DNA of 64,000 nt, from positions 51,485,762 to 51,549,761 of the forward strand of contig NC_053042.1 in NCBI RefSeq assembly GCF_003473485.1, given 5' to 3'. The stretch is from Medicago truncatula. Its lineage: Eukaryota; Streptophyta; Magnoliopsida; Fabales; Fabaceae. This document shows positions 1 to 11,990 of the stretch, piece after piece. Each line of letters starts with the position of its first letter. Positions within the stretch are counted from its first letter, which is position 1. The notes beneath the pieces were generated by a model that worked only from the letters and a program-made list of their open reading frames with translations, did no database searches and had not been told where the DNA came from. The position numbers and the translations under genes are program-made.

Positions 1-304
1 TATTCTTAGTAAATAGACTTCTAAAATGACTAATGTCATTCTTTATTAATTCTGAGTTAAAATTCATTTTGATAATTCACAATTTTTCTATAGACTAATT
101 TTAGTCTTGACAAAAATAAAACTCAAAGCGGATCCTAACATTTTCATACAAGAGACAAATTAGTTTTTATGTTATAGTGAATTGTTGCTAGTATAAAATG
201 ACGGACTATTTTTGATTTTAGGTTTGTCAGAAACTAAATTGGTTTGCACGAAATTATAAAGGACTAAAATGAGTTTCACTCTAATTGTTTTCATCCGATC
301 TTTT

Positions 305-640
305 TTAGAATTCAATGTGGGACTTGGAGTTTTTTCCAGTAGTTAGATCCATAAAAAAAAAAAAAAAAAAAAAATCAAGTTAATTTTACTTGGTTTGTGA
401 TTCACTGTGCTTTATTATCCTTAATTTTCCATTTAATTAAACATCTAACCGATATGATTAGTTCTATTTTTTTTTATGCAGATAAAATAAACACATCGAG
501 AATTATTGTTGATACAGTCGTGTTGTTGCTGCTGATTTTGTCGTTGCGTCTTTTAACAATTATATTTGTGTTTGTTTTAGCGTATTTGTAATAAGTACAA
601 CTGTGTCATTAAGAGTGTTGTTGTATATGGTGCAACAAGT
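305..640 (+). repeat. Dispersed non-coding repeat, copy A
   Basis: This AT-rich stretch is recognisably similar, in the same order, to 24200-24600. Shared landmarks are a block around 'gggacttg', a run near 'catttaattaaa', and a segment beginning 'cagataaa' followed by 'aacacatc'. The short open frame here (397-591) is not conserved in the other copy, so I do not call a gene. The repeat family is not identified. Confidence 0.55.
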
Positions 641-819
641 TTATACTTGAGTGGGTAATAATTTGATGAGGCAATTTCTCACTTATATAGTCAACTACAG
701 ATCAAGTAAATTAGCCACGGTTCATCCTTGGTTGGGTAACTATCGTTGTTTCATCGGATATTGGTTGTCACGCACAACAACTTTTTGACGCGCATGCTTT
801 TAGGAAGGAAATTCACTCT

Positions 820-1160
820 TGTTTTCAGGTGGTGTGGCTGACATGTCTTTAGGTCATTGGAAGGAGAGGAACTCGAGAATTTTCAACGACAACATGTCTT
901 CTAAGGATCAACTTCTCGCTAGTATTAAGTTTCATTCTTGATGGTGGCTAAAGATGCATAAACTGGGTTTCGCTTTTGATTATTATTATTGGTGGTCTAT
1001 GGCGTCTCTTTGTAAAGATTACATCATTTTGTAATTGTGGTTTCTGTCTTTAGCGTGTTTGTTGCTTTGACGTTGTACACAGTTATCCGTTAGGCGCATC
1101 TTGTGCTTAACTCGTTTGGTTTTTAATATATTTTGCATTTAGCTTCTTAAAAAAAAAAAT
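820..1160 (+). mobile_element. 3' end of a LINE-type retrotransposon (degenerate)
   Basis: Translation of 859-1034 gives a decayed C-terminus of a plant LINE reverse transcriptase (zf-RVT region). It contains WKERNSRIFN, then an in-frame stop, then WWLKMHKLGF and a final stop at 1032-1034. A short 3' UTR-like segment follows and ends in a run of A at about 1149-1159, as expected for target-primed LINE insertion. Upstream of about 820 I cannot recognise RT or endonuclease sequence, so the copy is 5'-truncated, as most LINE copies are. No clear target duplication was found. Confidence 0.7.
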
Positions 1161-1930
1161 TTACTTGATTCTGAATTTTAAGATAGATGGGTGGTATCTT
1201 GGGCCTTGGTGGTAACGCATTATCTAACTCAACATCATCATCGGTATGTTTTGACCAAGTACTTTCATTCTTTTTTTCCAACGTTTGTTTAAACCTCTTC
1301 AGAAGTATTAAGATTTTTATGTCTCTCATGGAAGTTTCTGAGACTTCCAGCTCCAATTCCAACCCTTTGATTCTTCAAACACAACATATCTACTTACTAT
1401 ATATCATCTTCTTGTCTTAAGGATCGTACAACTTATAAGCTTTACATTCATCATGCATGCTAAGATGAACATACTTGATGTTTTTTTTCGCATCTTGCTT
1501 CCTTTTCTGAACATCTAACACATGAACATATGTCAAACATCCAAAATTTCTGAAATGATGTACAAAGGGTTCCCAACCACTTTCATTCTTTTTCTTCTTT
1601 GATTATGGATTAATGATGAGTAAACAGCATTTTTTACATGAAATGGAGGGAACTTATCAAGCATTTTTTAGGTGGTTTAAAACTCTTGTCATCTATGAAA
1701 TGTAGTAGTTAGTTTATTTTAGTCTATAAATAATAATCTCATAACTCCATGCAAGAGAGTTTATTTCCATTCAGAAAACTACGCCTACTAGATAACACAT
1801 ATGTCCTCGTAGAATAAACATCTTACTGCAACGTTGAAACGAACTATGTATGCGACTCAAACTCATCCTTATTTATTAATTTTGTTAGGTCTGCAGCAAT
1901 TTAACCTAACAAATTCCGTCTAAAAAAAAA
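1160..1930. other. Intergenic, nothing recognised
   Basis: AT-rich sequence. Two overlapping opposite-strand open frames near 1147-1420 are low in complexity and resemble no family I know. No RNA gene or promoter is evident. Confidence 0.4.
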
Positions 1931-2375
1931 TGCATCGCACCAATTTCATTCCTATCCTCTTGCCTGTTTTTTTAAGGAAATATTTTCTACACTTATTTGA
2001 TGTTGTTTGTTCTAGAAACTATGAGCATATCAATGATCATGTTTGATGCCTTCTATTTTATACTTTTTTTCTTTGACAATTTTTTGTACACTTTCTTTTT
2101 TAAGGAAATATTTTGTACACTTATTTAATATTAAGAAAATGGATCGCACCAACATCATTCCTATCCTCTTGCCTTTTGTTTTTGCTATCATCTTGCCTTT
2201 TTCTTTTTAACAATATTTTGTACACAATACTAGAAAAATTTCATCGCACTAATTTCATGCCTTTTTTTTTACAATATTTTGTACACTTTTTTTTTTGAAC
2301 CAATTTCATGCCTTTATTTCATTTCTATCATGTTGCCTTTTTTTGACAATATTTTCTACATTTATTTAATACGTT
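1930..2375. repeat. Degenerate tandem repeat
   Basis: A loose repeat in which blocks like 'tttcattcctatcctcttgc' alternate with blocks like 'aatattttgtacac'. At least four degenerate copies are seen (near 1942, 2150, 2240 and 2300), with poly-T runs between. The open frame through it (2113-2298) is produced by the repeat and is not called as a gene. Confidence 0.6.
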
Positions 2376-3349
2376 TACAAATAGAATACCCTAATTTCCA
2401 TGCAAACTTGGCTCCCCTAATTTCCATGTAAATTTTGTTATATATACCAAGCCCTAAACGTGTTTCTCTAAAAAAAAAAAAATATAACCCTAAACCGTGT
2501 AAAAATTTCACACACAACACAAAAATCATATATTTTGATATTTAGAGTTTTGCAAATGGAAAGATGTGACTTTACAACTTATTTTTTTCATTGTTACCAA
2601 TTATATATTGCATTTTATTATTCATATGTCAATTCCTTTACAATAAATCCGAGCGGAGTACGGGTCAAAAATCTAGTTTATAATATATATAATATATTAT
2701 CTTTGTTTTCACTTTTGCACATTTTGTGCGCATATTTTTCTCTTCATTTGTGCATTTAACTTTACTATTTTTACGTCCATATGTTTCTTGCATCTTTGGC
2801 TGCGCGCTTGTATCCTTAAAACTTAACAATTAAGAACCTCCTAAAGATCTAACTTGAGTCTTTGATTTTTCGAGTTTATTTGTTGGAATGAAAGATTCTC
2901 ACGCAAACAATCTCATTTCTGAAGACGTTAATTACTTTGAATTGTGTGTGCGGCATAAGTAATGGTAATTTTTTAGTTAGAAATATTATTTGTCTCTTAT
3001 TTTATGTGCAAGGATGTGAATTTACTTCTTAAATATGATGCTGGCAATGACTAGTTTATGTTTTTGGTAATAATGCCCAGCTTTTTATTAAGTTTAAATC
3101 TTTGCTTTTATCTATTAATTTGATGGTATATACACAGTTTATAATATTATTACCGTAAGAACTGTGATATTTCTTTTTTAAAAGAGTAGTCCATCATGAT
3201 AGTTAATTAGTATATAGTATACATATTTTACCTTAAATCACTGGTAATTGAAAATAAGAAAGGACAACCCTTGATATATTGAACTACCTTCGTCTCAATT
3301 TAACTGAGTTAATTTAACTTTTCACACAGATTAAGAAAAGTGTATAAAT

Positions 3350-3389
<40 letters not shown>

Positions 3390-4035
3390 AATAGTTTTGA
3401 GTGTCTTTGGCAAATATTGGTGCATTCTTCTTTTACAAATGGCTCAGTTATTATTACGGGACGGAGAGAGTATTATTTTCTCAATCGATCATTAGGGTTT
3501 GAACTCATATTTCTTATCTCTTTTTTAACTCTTACCTAAAATTAGTTGAATTATCCAAATTCCAAATAAATAGACATATTTAAAAAGAATGTGACAAGAC
3601 CTAAGAAATTTACATAAGATACACAACAACACCGAATATGGACGGGAATAGGTTATGTCGACCTATAGAGACCTACGACAGAGTCTATGTTATGTCAATT
3701 TTTTTGTTAAGCAAGTAAGGCTAAGGTTTTTTCAAAAATCGGTATAGCTAAAAATGTTTGATTAGGGGTCACAGAAAAAATCTTTCAGCCTACCAGGCTG
3801 AGATACTTAAGTAAATATGAATAGCTTTTCATAAAAATTATTTTTGAGAGATGTCATTTTGAAAAAAATATTTGATTTTTACTATGTAAAATCTCGAACA
3901 ATGAATATTTAAGTTAGTACATGTTAAAATCTCTTTTTTTAACTTATATCAAATGAGTGTGAAATAAATTTTACTATTTTTGAGTAAATTTAAAAAAAAA
4001 AATCCATTTTCAAAAATACAAAGGAAAATCCATTT
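2376..4035. other. Intergenic with a possible Stowaway-like MITE and a GA microsatellite
   Basis: Mostly featureless AT-rich DNA. Between about 3288 and 3477 the edges resemble Stowaway-type MITE termini ('ctaccttcgtctc' on the left, 'gggacggagagagta' on the right), though the inverted match is weak. Inside lies a pure (GA)n tract at about 3353-3385. No gene is supported. Confidence 0.4.
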
Positions 4036-7000
4036 TTGTAGAATCTAAAACAAACGGGCCCCAAGCAGCTTCTCAAAAAATATATTTTTTATAGGAGAGT
4101 TGAGCCCGTTTGTTATAGCTTTTTTAAGAAGAAAAAAAAAATCACTTTTTTTTTTCAAAAAATAATCATTTTTAAGAGTTTTGCATCCGTTTGTTACAAC
4201 TTTTTAAAAAAATCAAAATCTAAAAAAAATCTAAAAACAGCTTCAAATGAGAAGTTGTTAAGAGCAGCTTCTCAAAAAATAGATTTTTTTTAGAGGAGAG
4301 AGAAAATATGATTTTAAAAATTAAACTAATTTTGTAACGAAAAAATCCCTTTTATATAGGGCCCGTTTGTTACGGATTAAAATAAAAGTGATTTTGACAT
4401 AAAATAATTTAGAGATTATGTTTTAGAGATTCTTTAAAAAATCAGAATCTATTTTATGTTTGTTTACCATGTCAAAAATCTTTTTTTTTTTAAAAAGTGA
4501 TTTTTAGTTTGTTTGGATACAACTTTCTAAAAGAATTTTTTATTATAAAATTACCATAAAGGACACAAAAAAACATTATTTCAAATATAACATGTTTGTC
4601 CAAAAAAAATACTTTTTTTATGTATGAAAACAAGTATGTTAATTAAAAATGCATTTACGTTGTTAAAACACGAGCAAGATGATTAGTTGAAAAAGAAGGA
4701 TTGTTCTTCCATATCATGTGATACTATATATATGATATTTAGCTACTACATATTGATAATAGCATTTGTTCATAATTTAACCTGAATCAATACCTAACTA
4801 AAGTGATCTACCAATATGGATCAAACAATGTTATATATGTAAACAAATTATGAATAGCTAAGCATGCCATAAAATTATTGATTTACCAAATTATTATTCC
4901 ACAAATATTTTGCACAAGAAACAAAAGAATGATAAATTTATCACTAACATTTGTTGATAATTTAATCTGCTTGTATACATGCACTCATATTGCCGAATAC
5001 AAAGTATCATATTATTTTTTTATAAAAATTTAACAAATATTCATCAGTTTAGCATTTGACACAATACTACAAGAGTAGGAGACAAGCAGTGGGTGAAATA
5101 GCACAATACAAAAGCGTTCGTCGATTTCTTGCCATTGACTTTCGTAAAAAAATAGCATTTTCCTTGATAATAATAACTATATAGTGGTTCCAATTTATGA
5201 TATATATACAAGCCCCACACCATGGCAGGACAGGGCACCCAAACAATTACCCTCAAAACCCAACATCAACAGCACCGCAAAATAGAAGCAACAGTGATAT
5301 ATAAAAACAGAAAAAACATCCAAAATAGACAAAAACAACACAAAATATATGATAATGGAAAGAGAAACATGAAAAAAAAAATACAGGTTAAATTATGAAT
5401 GAATCAAAAGATAATAAAATTGCTAACCTTCACAACTTAGATGATCTGCAACAAAAAATAAAAGAGGGAACTCACTTGTTTAGAGAATAGAGAGAAGAAT
5501 AACGAATAGGTTGTGAAAAAAGGAAGATTAGTCTTTGTGTATATATAGCAAAACAAGGATATGATTGGAATTTTAGTTTGTTTTGAACATATCCTTTTTT
5601 GTTAAAATCTCGTAACAAATTTCTCTCTCCTCTAAAAATAATCTATAAAAAAAAAATAATAATAATTGCTCATAACAGCTTCTCATTTAAAGCTGTTTTT
5701 AGATTATTTTCAGATTCTGATTTTTTTGAAAATCTGTAACAAACAAATGCAATATTAAAAATAGTGATTATTTTGTTAAAAAAAAATGGTTTTTTTATCA
5801 AAAAAGCTGTAACAAACGGGCCCATAGTTGTATCCAAACAAACTAAATTATTTGTTAAAAAAAAGTGACTTTTATCACAACAAACAAACACAAAATAAAT
5901 TCTGATTTTTCATAAAATCTTTAAAATATAATCTCTAATTTATTTTATGTCAAAATCACTTTTATTTTAATCCGTAACAAACGGGCAGAAAATATGGTTT
6001 AAAAGATTGAACTAATTTTGTAACAAAAAATCCCTTTTATATAGAGCCTGTTTGTATAACTTTTTTAAGAAAAAAAAATCACTTTTTTTAAAAAAATAAT
6101 CACTTTTAAGAGTTTTGCATCCGTTTGTTACAACTTTTTAAAAAAATCAGAATCTAAAAATAATCTAAAAACAGCTTCAAATGAGAAGCTGTTAAGAGCA
6201 GCTTCTCAAAAAATAGTTTTTTTAGAGGAGAGAGAAAATATGATTTAAAAGTTTGAACTAATTTTGTAACAAAAAATCCATTTTATATATTTGTATCCAA
6301 AAAAAATAAATTATTTGTTTAAACAAATAATTTTTATTACGGTAAACAAGCGCAAAATAGATTCTGATTTTTTATAAAATCTCTCAAATATAATCTATTT
6401 TCATAAAATCTTTAAAATATAGAGCCTGTTTGTTATAGCTTTTTTTAGAAAAAAATCACTTTTTTTAAGAAAATAATCACTTTTAAGAATATTGCATCCG
6501 TTTGTTACAGATTTTTAGAAAAATCAGAATCTAAAAAAAATCTAAAAACAGCTTCAAATGAGAAGTTGTTAAGAGCAGGTCTCAAAAAATAGATTTTTTT
6601 AGAGGAGAGAGAAAATATAATTTAAAAGATTGAGCTAATTTTGTAACAAAAAATCCCTTTTATATAGTCGTATCAAAACAAACTAGATTATTTGTTTAAA
6701 AAAAATGATTTTTATTACGGTAAACAAACACAAAATAGATTCTGATTTTTCATAAAATCTCTAAAATATATTCTCTAAATTATTTTATGTCAAATCACTT
6801 TAATTTTAATATGTAACAAACGGGCTCATAATCTCTAAATTATTTTATGTGAAAATCATTTTTATTTTAATCCGTAACAAACAAGCTCATAGTTGTATCA
6901 AAACAAACTAAGGGCCCTTTTGTTACGGATTAAAATAAAAGTGATTTTAACATAAAATAATTTAGAGATTAAGGGCCCGTTTGTTACGGATTAAAATAAA

Positions 7001-7950
7001 AGTGATTTTGATATAAAATAATTTATAGATTATATTTTAGAGATTATATGAAAAATCAGAATCTATTTTGTGTTTGTTTACTGTAATAAAAATCTTTTTT
7101 TTTTAACAAATAATCTAGTTTGTTTTGATACGACTATATAAAAGGAATTTTTTGTTACAAAATTAGCTCAATCTTTTAAATTATATTTTCTCTCTCCTCT
7201 AAAAAAAATCTATTTTATTTTAAGCTGCTTCTAACAACTTCTCATTTAAAGCTGTTTTTAGATTATTTTTAGATTCTGATTTTTTTTAAAATCTATAACA
7301 AACGCATACAATACTCTTAAAAATGATTATTTTTTTAAAATAAGTTATTTTTTTCTTAAAAAAACTATAATAAACAGGCTCTAAATTTTAGAGATTTTAT
7401 GAAAAATCAGAATATATTTTGCGTTTGCTTACCGTAATAAAAATCATTTTTTTTAAAACAAATAATCTCGTTTGTTTAGATACAACTATATAAAAGAAAT
7501 TTTTTATTACAAAATTAGTTCTATCTTTTAAAGAATATTTTCTCTCTCGTCTAAAAAATATATATATTTTTTGAGAAGCTGCTCTTAACAGCTTCTCATT
7601 TGAAACTGTTTTTAGATTTTTTTTTAGATTCTGATTTTTTTTTTTTTTTAAAACTGTAACAAACGGATACAAAATCTTAAAAGTGATTATTTTTTTAAAA
7701 TAAGTGATTTTGTTCTTAAAAAAGCTATAACAAACGGGCTCTAAATTATTTTAAAAAAAACGTGATTTTTATTGCGGTAAACAAACGCAAAATAGATTCT
7801 GACTTTTTATAAAATCTCTAAATTATTTTATGTAAAAATAACTTTTATTTTAATTCGTAACAAACGGGCTCAAAATCTCTAAAAATAATATCTAAATCAT
7901 TCAAGGTCAAAGTCACTTTTATTTTAATCTGTAACAAACGGATCTCAAAT
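4036..7950. mobile_element. Nested cluster of foldback/MITE-like elements with 'GCCCGTTTGTTA' ends
   Basis: A single unit of very roughly 400 bp recurs in both orientations. One end reads 'gggcccgtttgttacgg' and the other, inverted, reads close to 'aacaaacgggctc'. Edges are seen near 4050, 4103, 4360, 5810, 5972, 6046, 6421, 6824, 6911, 6972, 7370, 7730, 7860 and 7930. Internal landmarks are 'cagcttctcatttgaagctg'-like palindromes, 'cagaatcta' and 'tctctctcctct'. The segment 4660-5560 carries no recognised unit and may be the host sequence that was invaded. No transposase is present, so these are non-autonomous. The terminal sequence is compatible with a hAT-like or foldback family, but this is an inference because target duplications could not be assigned. 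Confidence 0.7.
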
Positions 7951-8130
7951 TTAAATTTGTTTTCTCTTTTTTATTTAGATCATGATTTTTTAAGAGTTGC
8001 AATGACTAACGAAGCAAAATGATTATTTTTATTTATTTTTTTAAATAAACAAACGAACTTTGCACCAAAAAGGGGTCGGTGCCTTGTGATAGAAGAAACG
8101 GTGATAAAAAGAGGAGGGTTATTGCTGTGA

Positions 8131-8138
8131 TATAAAAA
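8131..8138 (+). promoter_or_regulatory. Probable TATA box of the POLD4 gene
   Basis: TATAAAAA lies about 54 bp upstream of the start codon, in the short space between the MITE cluster and the coding sequence. This is a positional inference. The transcription start is not visible. Confidence 0.4.
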
Positions 8139-8184
8139 ACAAAAGAGATAAATTTCGAAAATACACAGACCACACAATCTGAAG

Positions 8185-8650
8185 ATGGATGAGTTCTACA
8201 AAGCCAAAAAAAAGACTTTGAAGGAGACTTCAAAATCAAAGAAGAAGAAATCTCATGTAACAACTAAACCTAACGGTAACCAATATCATCTCTAATACTA
8301 TTTATTTGTTTTTAATCAATCTCTATACTAACTGTTGTTGTTGTTGCATAGATAACGATATATTTGTTTGTCGTAAAATAATATTAATTGAAGATTATTG
8401 GTTGACCTTATAACATTTTTTTTATTCAGATGGTCTTGAATATAGCAAGGAAGAGATGACGTTGCGGGAATTTGACATGAATACGGCGTATGGACCATGT
8501 TTAGGAATGACTAGACTAGAACGATATGAACGTGCACGAAAATGGGGATTGAAACCTCCACCCAAAATTGGGATGATTTTGAAAGCTTTTAATGTTGATA
8601 AAGAGTGCTTGTTGCACGACCGCTTAGGGTTCTTTGAAAAAAAGTTCTAA
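8185..8650 (+). CDS. POLD4: DNA polymerase delta subunit 4 (p12-like)
   Basis: Two exons, 8185-8275 and 8430-8650, joined across a GT-AG intron (gtaacc...ttcag), give a 103-residue protein. This is close to the size of the animal p12 subunit (about 107). The N-terminus (residues 1-30) is lysine-rich and probably disordered. The C-terminal part carries the family signature: LREFDMNTAYGPCLGMTRLE followed by RYERARKWGLKPPP. In known systems this smallest subunit stabilises the replicative polymerase delta complex and helps it respond to damage; nuclear action is inferred. The start was chosen because it is the first ATG before an in-frame basic segment that splices in phase. It lies only about 240 bp after a dense MITE cluster, so its promoter is compact or partly transposon-derived. 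The facing NPH3 remnant lies downstream. Confidence 0.88.
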
Positions 8651-8654
8651 TCAG

Positions 8655-9290
8655 TAATATAGTTTATGGTTCAACTTCATATTATTAATGTTCTGCTCGG
8701 AATTTTGCCACTTAATTAAGAGGATACTGCTGGTCATGTTATTTTCATTTCATTCCTATTTTTTATTTATAATTATGCAGAATTATTTGGTTGTTGTTTC
8801 ATTCGTTTTTGTTTGAATTAAGTGTTTGTCCAATATTATTTTACTGGAATAGTGGTAATGACTAGTATCTACAGGAGAAATGTTTTTTGGTCATCAAAAT
8901 GTGGATGCCATTTATATTTGTGTGTATACTCCCTCAATTCCTAATTATAATCATAGAAAAATTTGAATTCCCTTTTCAAGTTACCAAAGTGTGTGTGTAT
9001 GCGTGTGTATCTTTTCCGCAGTAGAAAGTCATGCAATGAGTTCGGCTACTGCCCAGCATAGGCTCTTGTGTAGAATTGAAAAAATTTGAAGGTTTATTGT
9101 TATTAGTTTTGCATTGTTATGTGTAATGAGTTTGGATACTGCCCAGCAGTAGGTTACAATCAAAATGTCCAATTCCGAGTGTGTTATGTCGAAATTTAAT
9201 ATTAATTTTGTGCGTAAAAATAATAAAACTTGTAAATAAAACCTAAAACAAAACTGATGTGTGAAAACTTTCCTTCTTTAGTAAAGGGAC
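8655..9290. other. Downstream intergenic region between POLD4 and the NPH3 remnant
   Basis: AT-rich sequence with no recognised coding content. A half MITE-like edge ('actccctcaattcctaatta') occurs near 8930. A short phrase around 'gagttcggctactgcccagca' (about 9038) recurs nearly unchanged at about 9128, a small local duplication. Confidence 0.4.
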
Positions 9291-9294
9291 TTAC

Positions 9295-10235
9295 CAAACC
9301 TCTCAGAGATTTTTGTGAATAAAGCATTATAATCATTGCAATTAGAACTCTTTGGAAAAAGACAATTCTAAGAACAGTTAGATCTTCAGCCCACCAATCA
9401 ATAGCTGGCCTCTGGTGAGAAGCATTGGAAGAACTCATCTCTCTTTCATTGCTACTACCATCACTTCTACCAGATGAACCAAAGTGACTCTCCTTGGAAA
9501 GCTATGTAGGCAGGCTATTGCATTTATGCATCTGCTAACTAATTTTGCTTTCTTTGCAATTGGAAGAAGAGTTTCTGATGTATGTAAGATGGATATTGCC
9601 CCTGACATGCTCTTGAGTGCAACTTCATTCAAGTAAGAATCGGTTCTTCCTACCATATTTCTGTCCGAATAATCTTCTGTCATTTCAAGATATTTGGCCA
9701 CACATCGAAGCATAGTGATGCTTTCAACGCTTATTTCAAAGTTTATCCAGTAACAGAACTTTGCTGCTAGTTCAAATGTTTCTGATCCACCAGAGACGTC
9801 AATGAGTTCAATTAATGGAACATCAGCAACAGCATTACTAGATTCTGAAATGAGCTTCCTTATGTGTCCACTTTTGGAAATTAATGGAAACTGCAAATTA
9901 CATTAGAGTTATGAAAAATAATTCAATAATTTTGATTTCCAAATTAACAACTTTTAGTACTATACATATATCACCTATATCTTGCTTCTTAATCTAAGTC
10001 CAATTACTATTCTAGATAAAATAAAGAATAAAACCTATATGTGGAGTCAACTACATAGATCAAACCACATCATAATGTTCTATCAACAAAGGTGGAAATA
10101 ATTGATTGAAAAAACATTACCAAGGACTAGAAATCATTACTCTCCATTTAATGATATTATGATTAGTAATTTTGATATTTGAATTTGTTCCCTACCTTGT
10201 GTAACGAATAGGAAGCTTCACCAATTTGTCTCATG
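9295..10235 (-). pseudogene. NPH3/BTB-POZ family gene, truncated and frameshifted
   Basis: On the minus strand, an exon ending at 10196 reads ...RQIGEASYSLHK and has a good donor (gtaggg). It joins an exon 9295-9890 beginning FPLISKSGHIRKLISES, after a 'tttgcag' acceptor. That gives the BTB part of an NPH3-domain protein (ELAAKFCYWINFEIS, LRCVAKYLEMTEDY, LVGRT-like). The frame breaks near 9500: IACLHSFPRR runs to a stop, while a shifted frame reads KESHFGSSGRSDGSNERE and then QRPAIDWWAEDLTVLRI. About a dozen residues usually seen between QRVLIAM and IIMLYSQKSLRGL are missing. The exon still ends in a perfect donor (gtaagt), but no later exons are present. Family members are photoreceptor-linked CUL3 adaptors of about 600 residues, so roughly the last two thirds are missing. 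The upstream limit (about 10235) is uncertain. Confidence 0.85.
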
Positions 10236-10239
10236 ATGA

Positions 10240-11735
10240 TGCAATTGCATTCCAATTTTTTCTTCAACTGTGGCAGACTTGCATTGTGTACTACTGCATA
10301 TATGAACATAGACAAGTAACAGAGAAAAAAAGCGTTACTATTTAACATTTTTTGGAACATTTTTAAAAAAAGTGTTACCAGCACGGCACGGTAAGTCGGT
10401 AACGCAGATGCAGCTCCGCAAATCGATTTGAAAACTCTCAGGTCATCCATTTTCTCTCTAGTCACTGGTGAGGCTTCGCGTTTATCTCTCTTTTTTTTGC
10501 TTTTGTTTTCAATTTCTAGTTTCAATGTATGCATGTTTTTATGTGTTTCATGAATTTGTTAGTTGTTTTGATTCCTTACAACAAAACTAATTTCCTGAAT
10601 AAAACAACAATTATCATTCAAGAACACTCTTGTTTTGGAGATGAAGTGATTTTTTGTATTGTGTTAGTTTTTGTGTTGATTTCATTTTGCTGTTATTGTG
10701 CCTCATGGTACAATTCTTGTTTTATGTTTGATCAAATGCTTCAACCAAAATTTATCGTACAATGCTTGCTTTCTGTTTGATCAAATGCTTCAACCAATTT
10801 TTGGATTCGACTAATGTGATCGTCCTGAACCTTTGCTTGTTAAAGGTCTTTGAATTCTGCAAAACGAATAGAAGTTTTTGTTCGGAATGCGATTATATGC
10901 AATTTCTAGATTCAAACTTAACTAAATTATTGAAAACTTAGGGTTGAATGGTGCAGAAGCCAGTCACGTTCCTGTTGTGCATAACCAAACTACGGCTGCT
11001 CCAGCACCGACAATGGTGCCTGTCGGAGAGGAGAGGACGCATGTGTACACCGGTCGGAGGCTGATTTTATTGTGGTGCCATTGCACTTGAAGGCAACTAT
11101 ATTGGTTATAGATAAAGTTAAATGAGGTGAGCCATATTTTTTTTTCTAGTGCAAGTAGTTATGCATTTTACATTTTGAAGTATATGATGCACTTCTAATA
11201 TTACTACTGCTGTAGGCTCAAAAATTCAGTGCAAATTCAACTCACTCATCAAACAAAATTCTAATGGTTTGTTGTGTTTTCTATTTCGGTTGGTTTTGAT
11301 ATTTCATTGTCTATTATTCCTCGTGCCTTTCAAAATGCAATCTAAGACAAGCAATAATTTACCTAAGTTAAGGACTTTTCTTACACGAATCAGAGGTATA
11401 GAGATGATTGTGTAGTGGATGGAATCAAGAGATAACGATATGAATGTCTGAAGGTTATCTGTTTGCAGGTCTGAATCTATTTGTTTATTTGATAAAATTC
11501 AAAGGTTAACCGCCGAGAAGGAGTTAACTATATGTTATCATAGTTATGAGCGACAGCCTTGAAACAACTGTATATGATGATGTCCTGTTGATAGTCGTCT
11601 TATATTTATACATCTGGTTTATCAGCGAGTTTTCTCTCCTATTTGGAAAATCAGTTTATGTTTGTTCAATTTTTATTTAATTCTATCGACTCACAAGTCG
11701 AAACTCATTTCAATTTAATCAATGGATATGAATTT
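10240..11735. other. Intergenic, with one unidentified coding-like segment
   Basis: Minus-strand frames at 10163-10534 extend past the NPH3 exon with no recognised homology. On the plus strand, about 10946-11090 has an open, less AT-rich stretch with Pro/Ala/Thr-rich translation (ASHVPVVHNQTTAAPAPTMV), preceded by an acceptor-like 'aaacttag'. It ends at a stop and has no recognised partner exon. The rest shows nothing. Confidence 0.35.
11731..11735. repeat. Target-site duplication (left) of the copia element
   Basis: AATTT immediately before the 5' LTR, matched by AATTT at 16507-16511 immediately after the 3' LTR. Five-base duplications are normal for copia integrases. Confidence 0.9.
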
Positions 11736-11924
11736 TGTTGGCGTGAGTTATGCCTCTGATATATCATGAGGAATCATAGGGATTTGATTTGTAATCACAA
11801 ATAATTTACCATTATTTCAGTCTAGTAAAAATAGGTTTTTTACTTGTATATATAGAATACCTTTACACTCTTGTAATGTAGATTTGGAAAGAAATAAAAT
11901 GAGACCTACTGTATCAGTTTAACA
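11736..11924 (+). repeat. 5' LTR of the copia element
   Basis: 189 bp, TGTTGGCGTGAG... to ...CAGTTTAACA. It includes a 'tatatataga' TATA-like motif near 11850 and 'aaataaaatga' near the 3' end, plausible promoter and polyadenylation signals. It matches 16318-16506 except at one base. Confidence 0.95.
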
Positions 11925-11939
11925 TGGTATCAAGAGCTT
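11925..11939 (+). promoter_or_regulatory. Primer-binding site for initiator methionine tRNA
   Basis: TGGTATCAAGAGCTT directly follows the 5' LTR. It resembles the complement of the plant initiator tRNA-Met 3' end that is typical of copia elements, with one extra A relative to the usual TGGTATCAGAGC. Confidence 0.8.
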
Positions 11940-11990
11940 CTGATCCAAAACCTAATATAACTCTGAAACCCTAAAAATCCACCTCCTTCC

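Noticed and set aside
3353-3385. GA-repeat as a regulatory element
   Set aside because: No gene lies near enough; treated as a simple microsatellite.
5044-5256. Minus-strand 70-residue frame inside the MITE cluster
   Set aside because: No recognised family, no introns or neighbours to support it, and an AT-rich repeat context.
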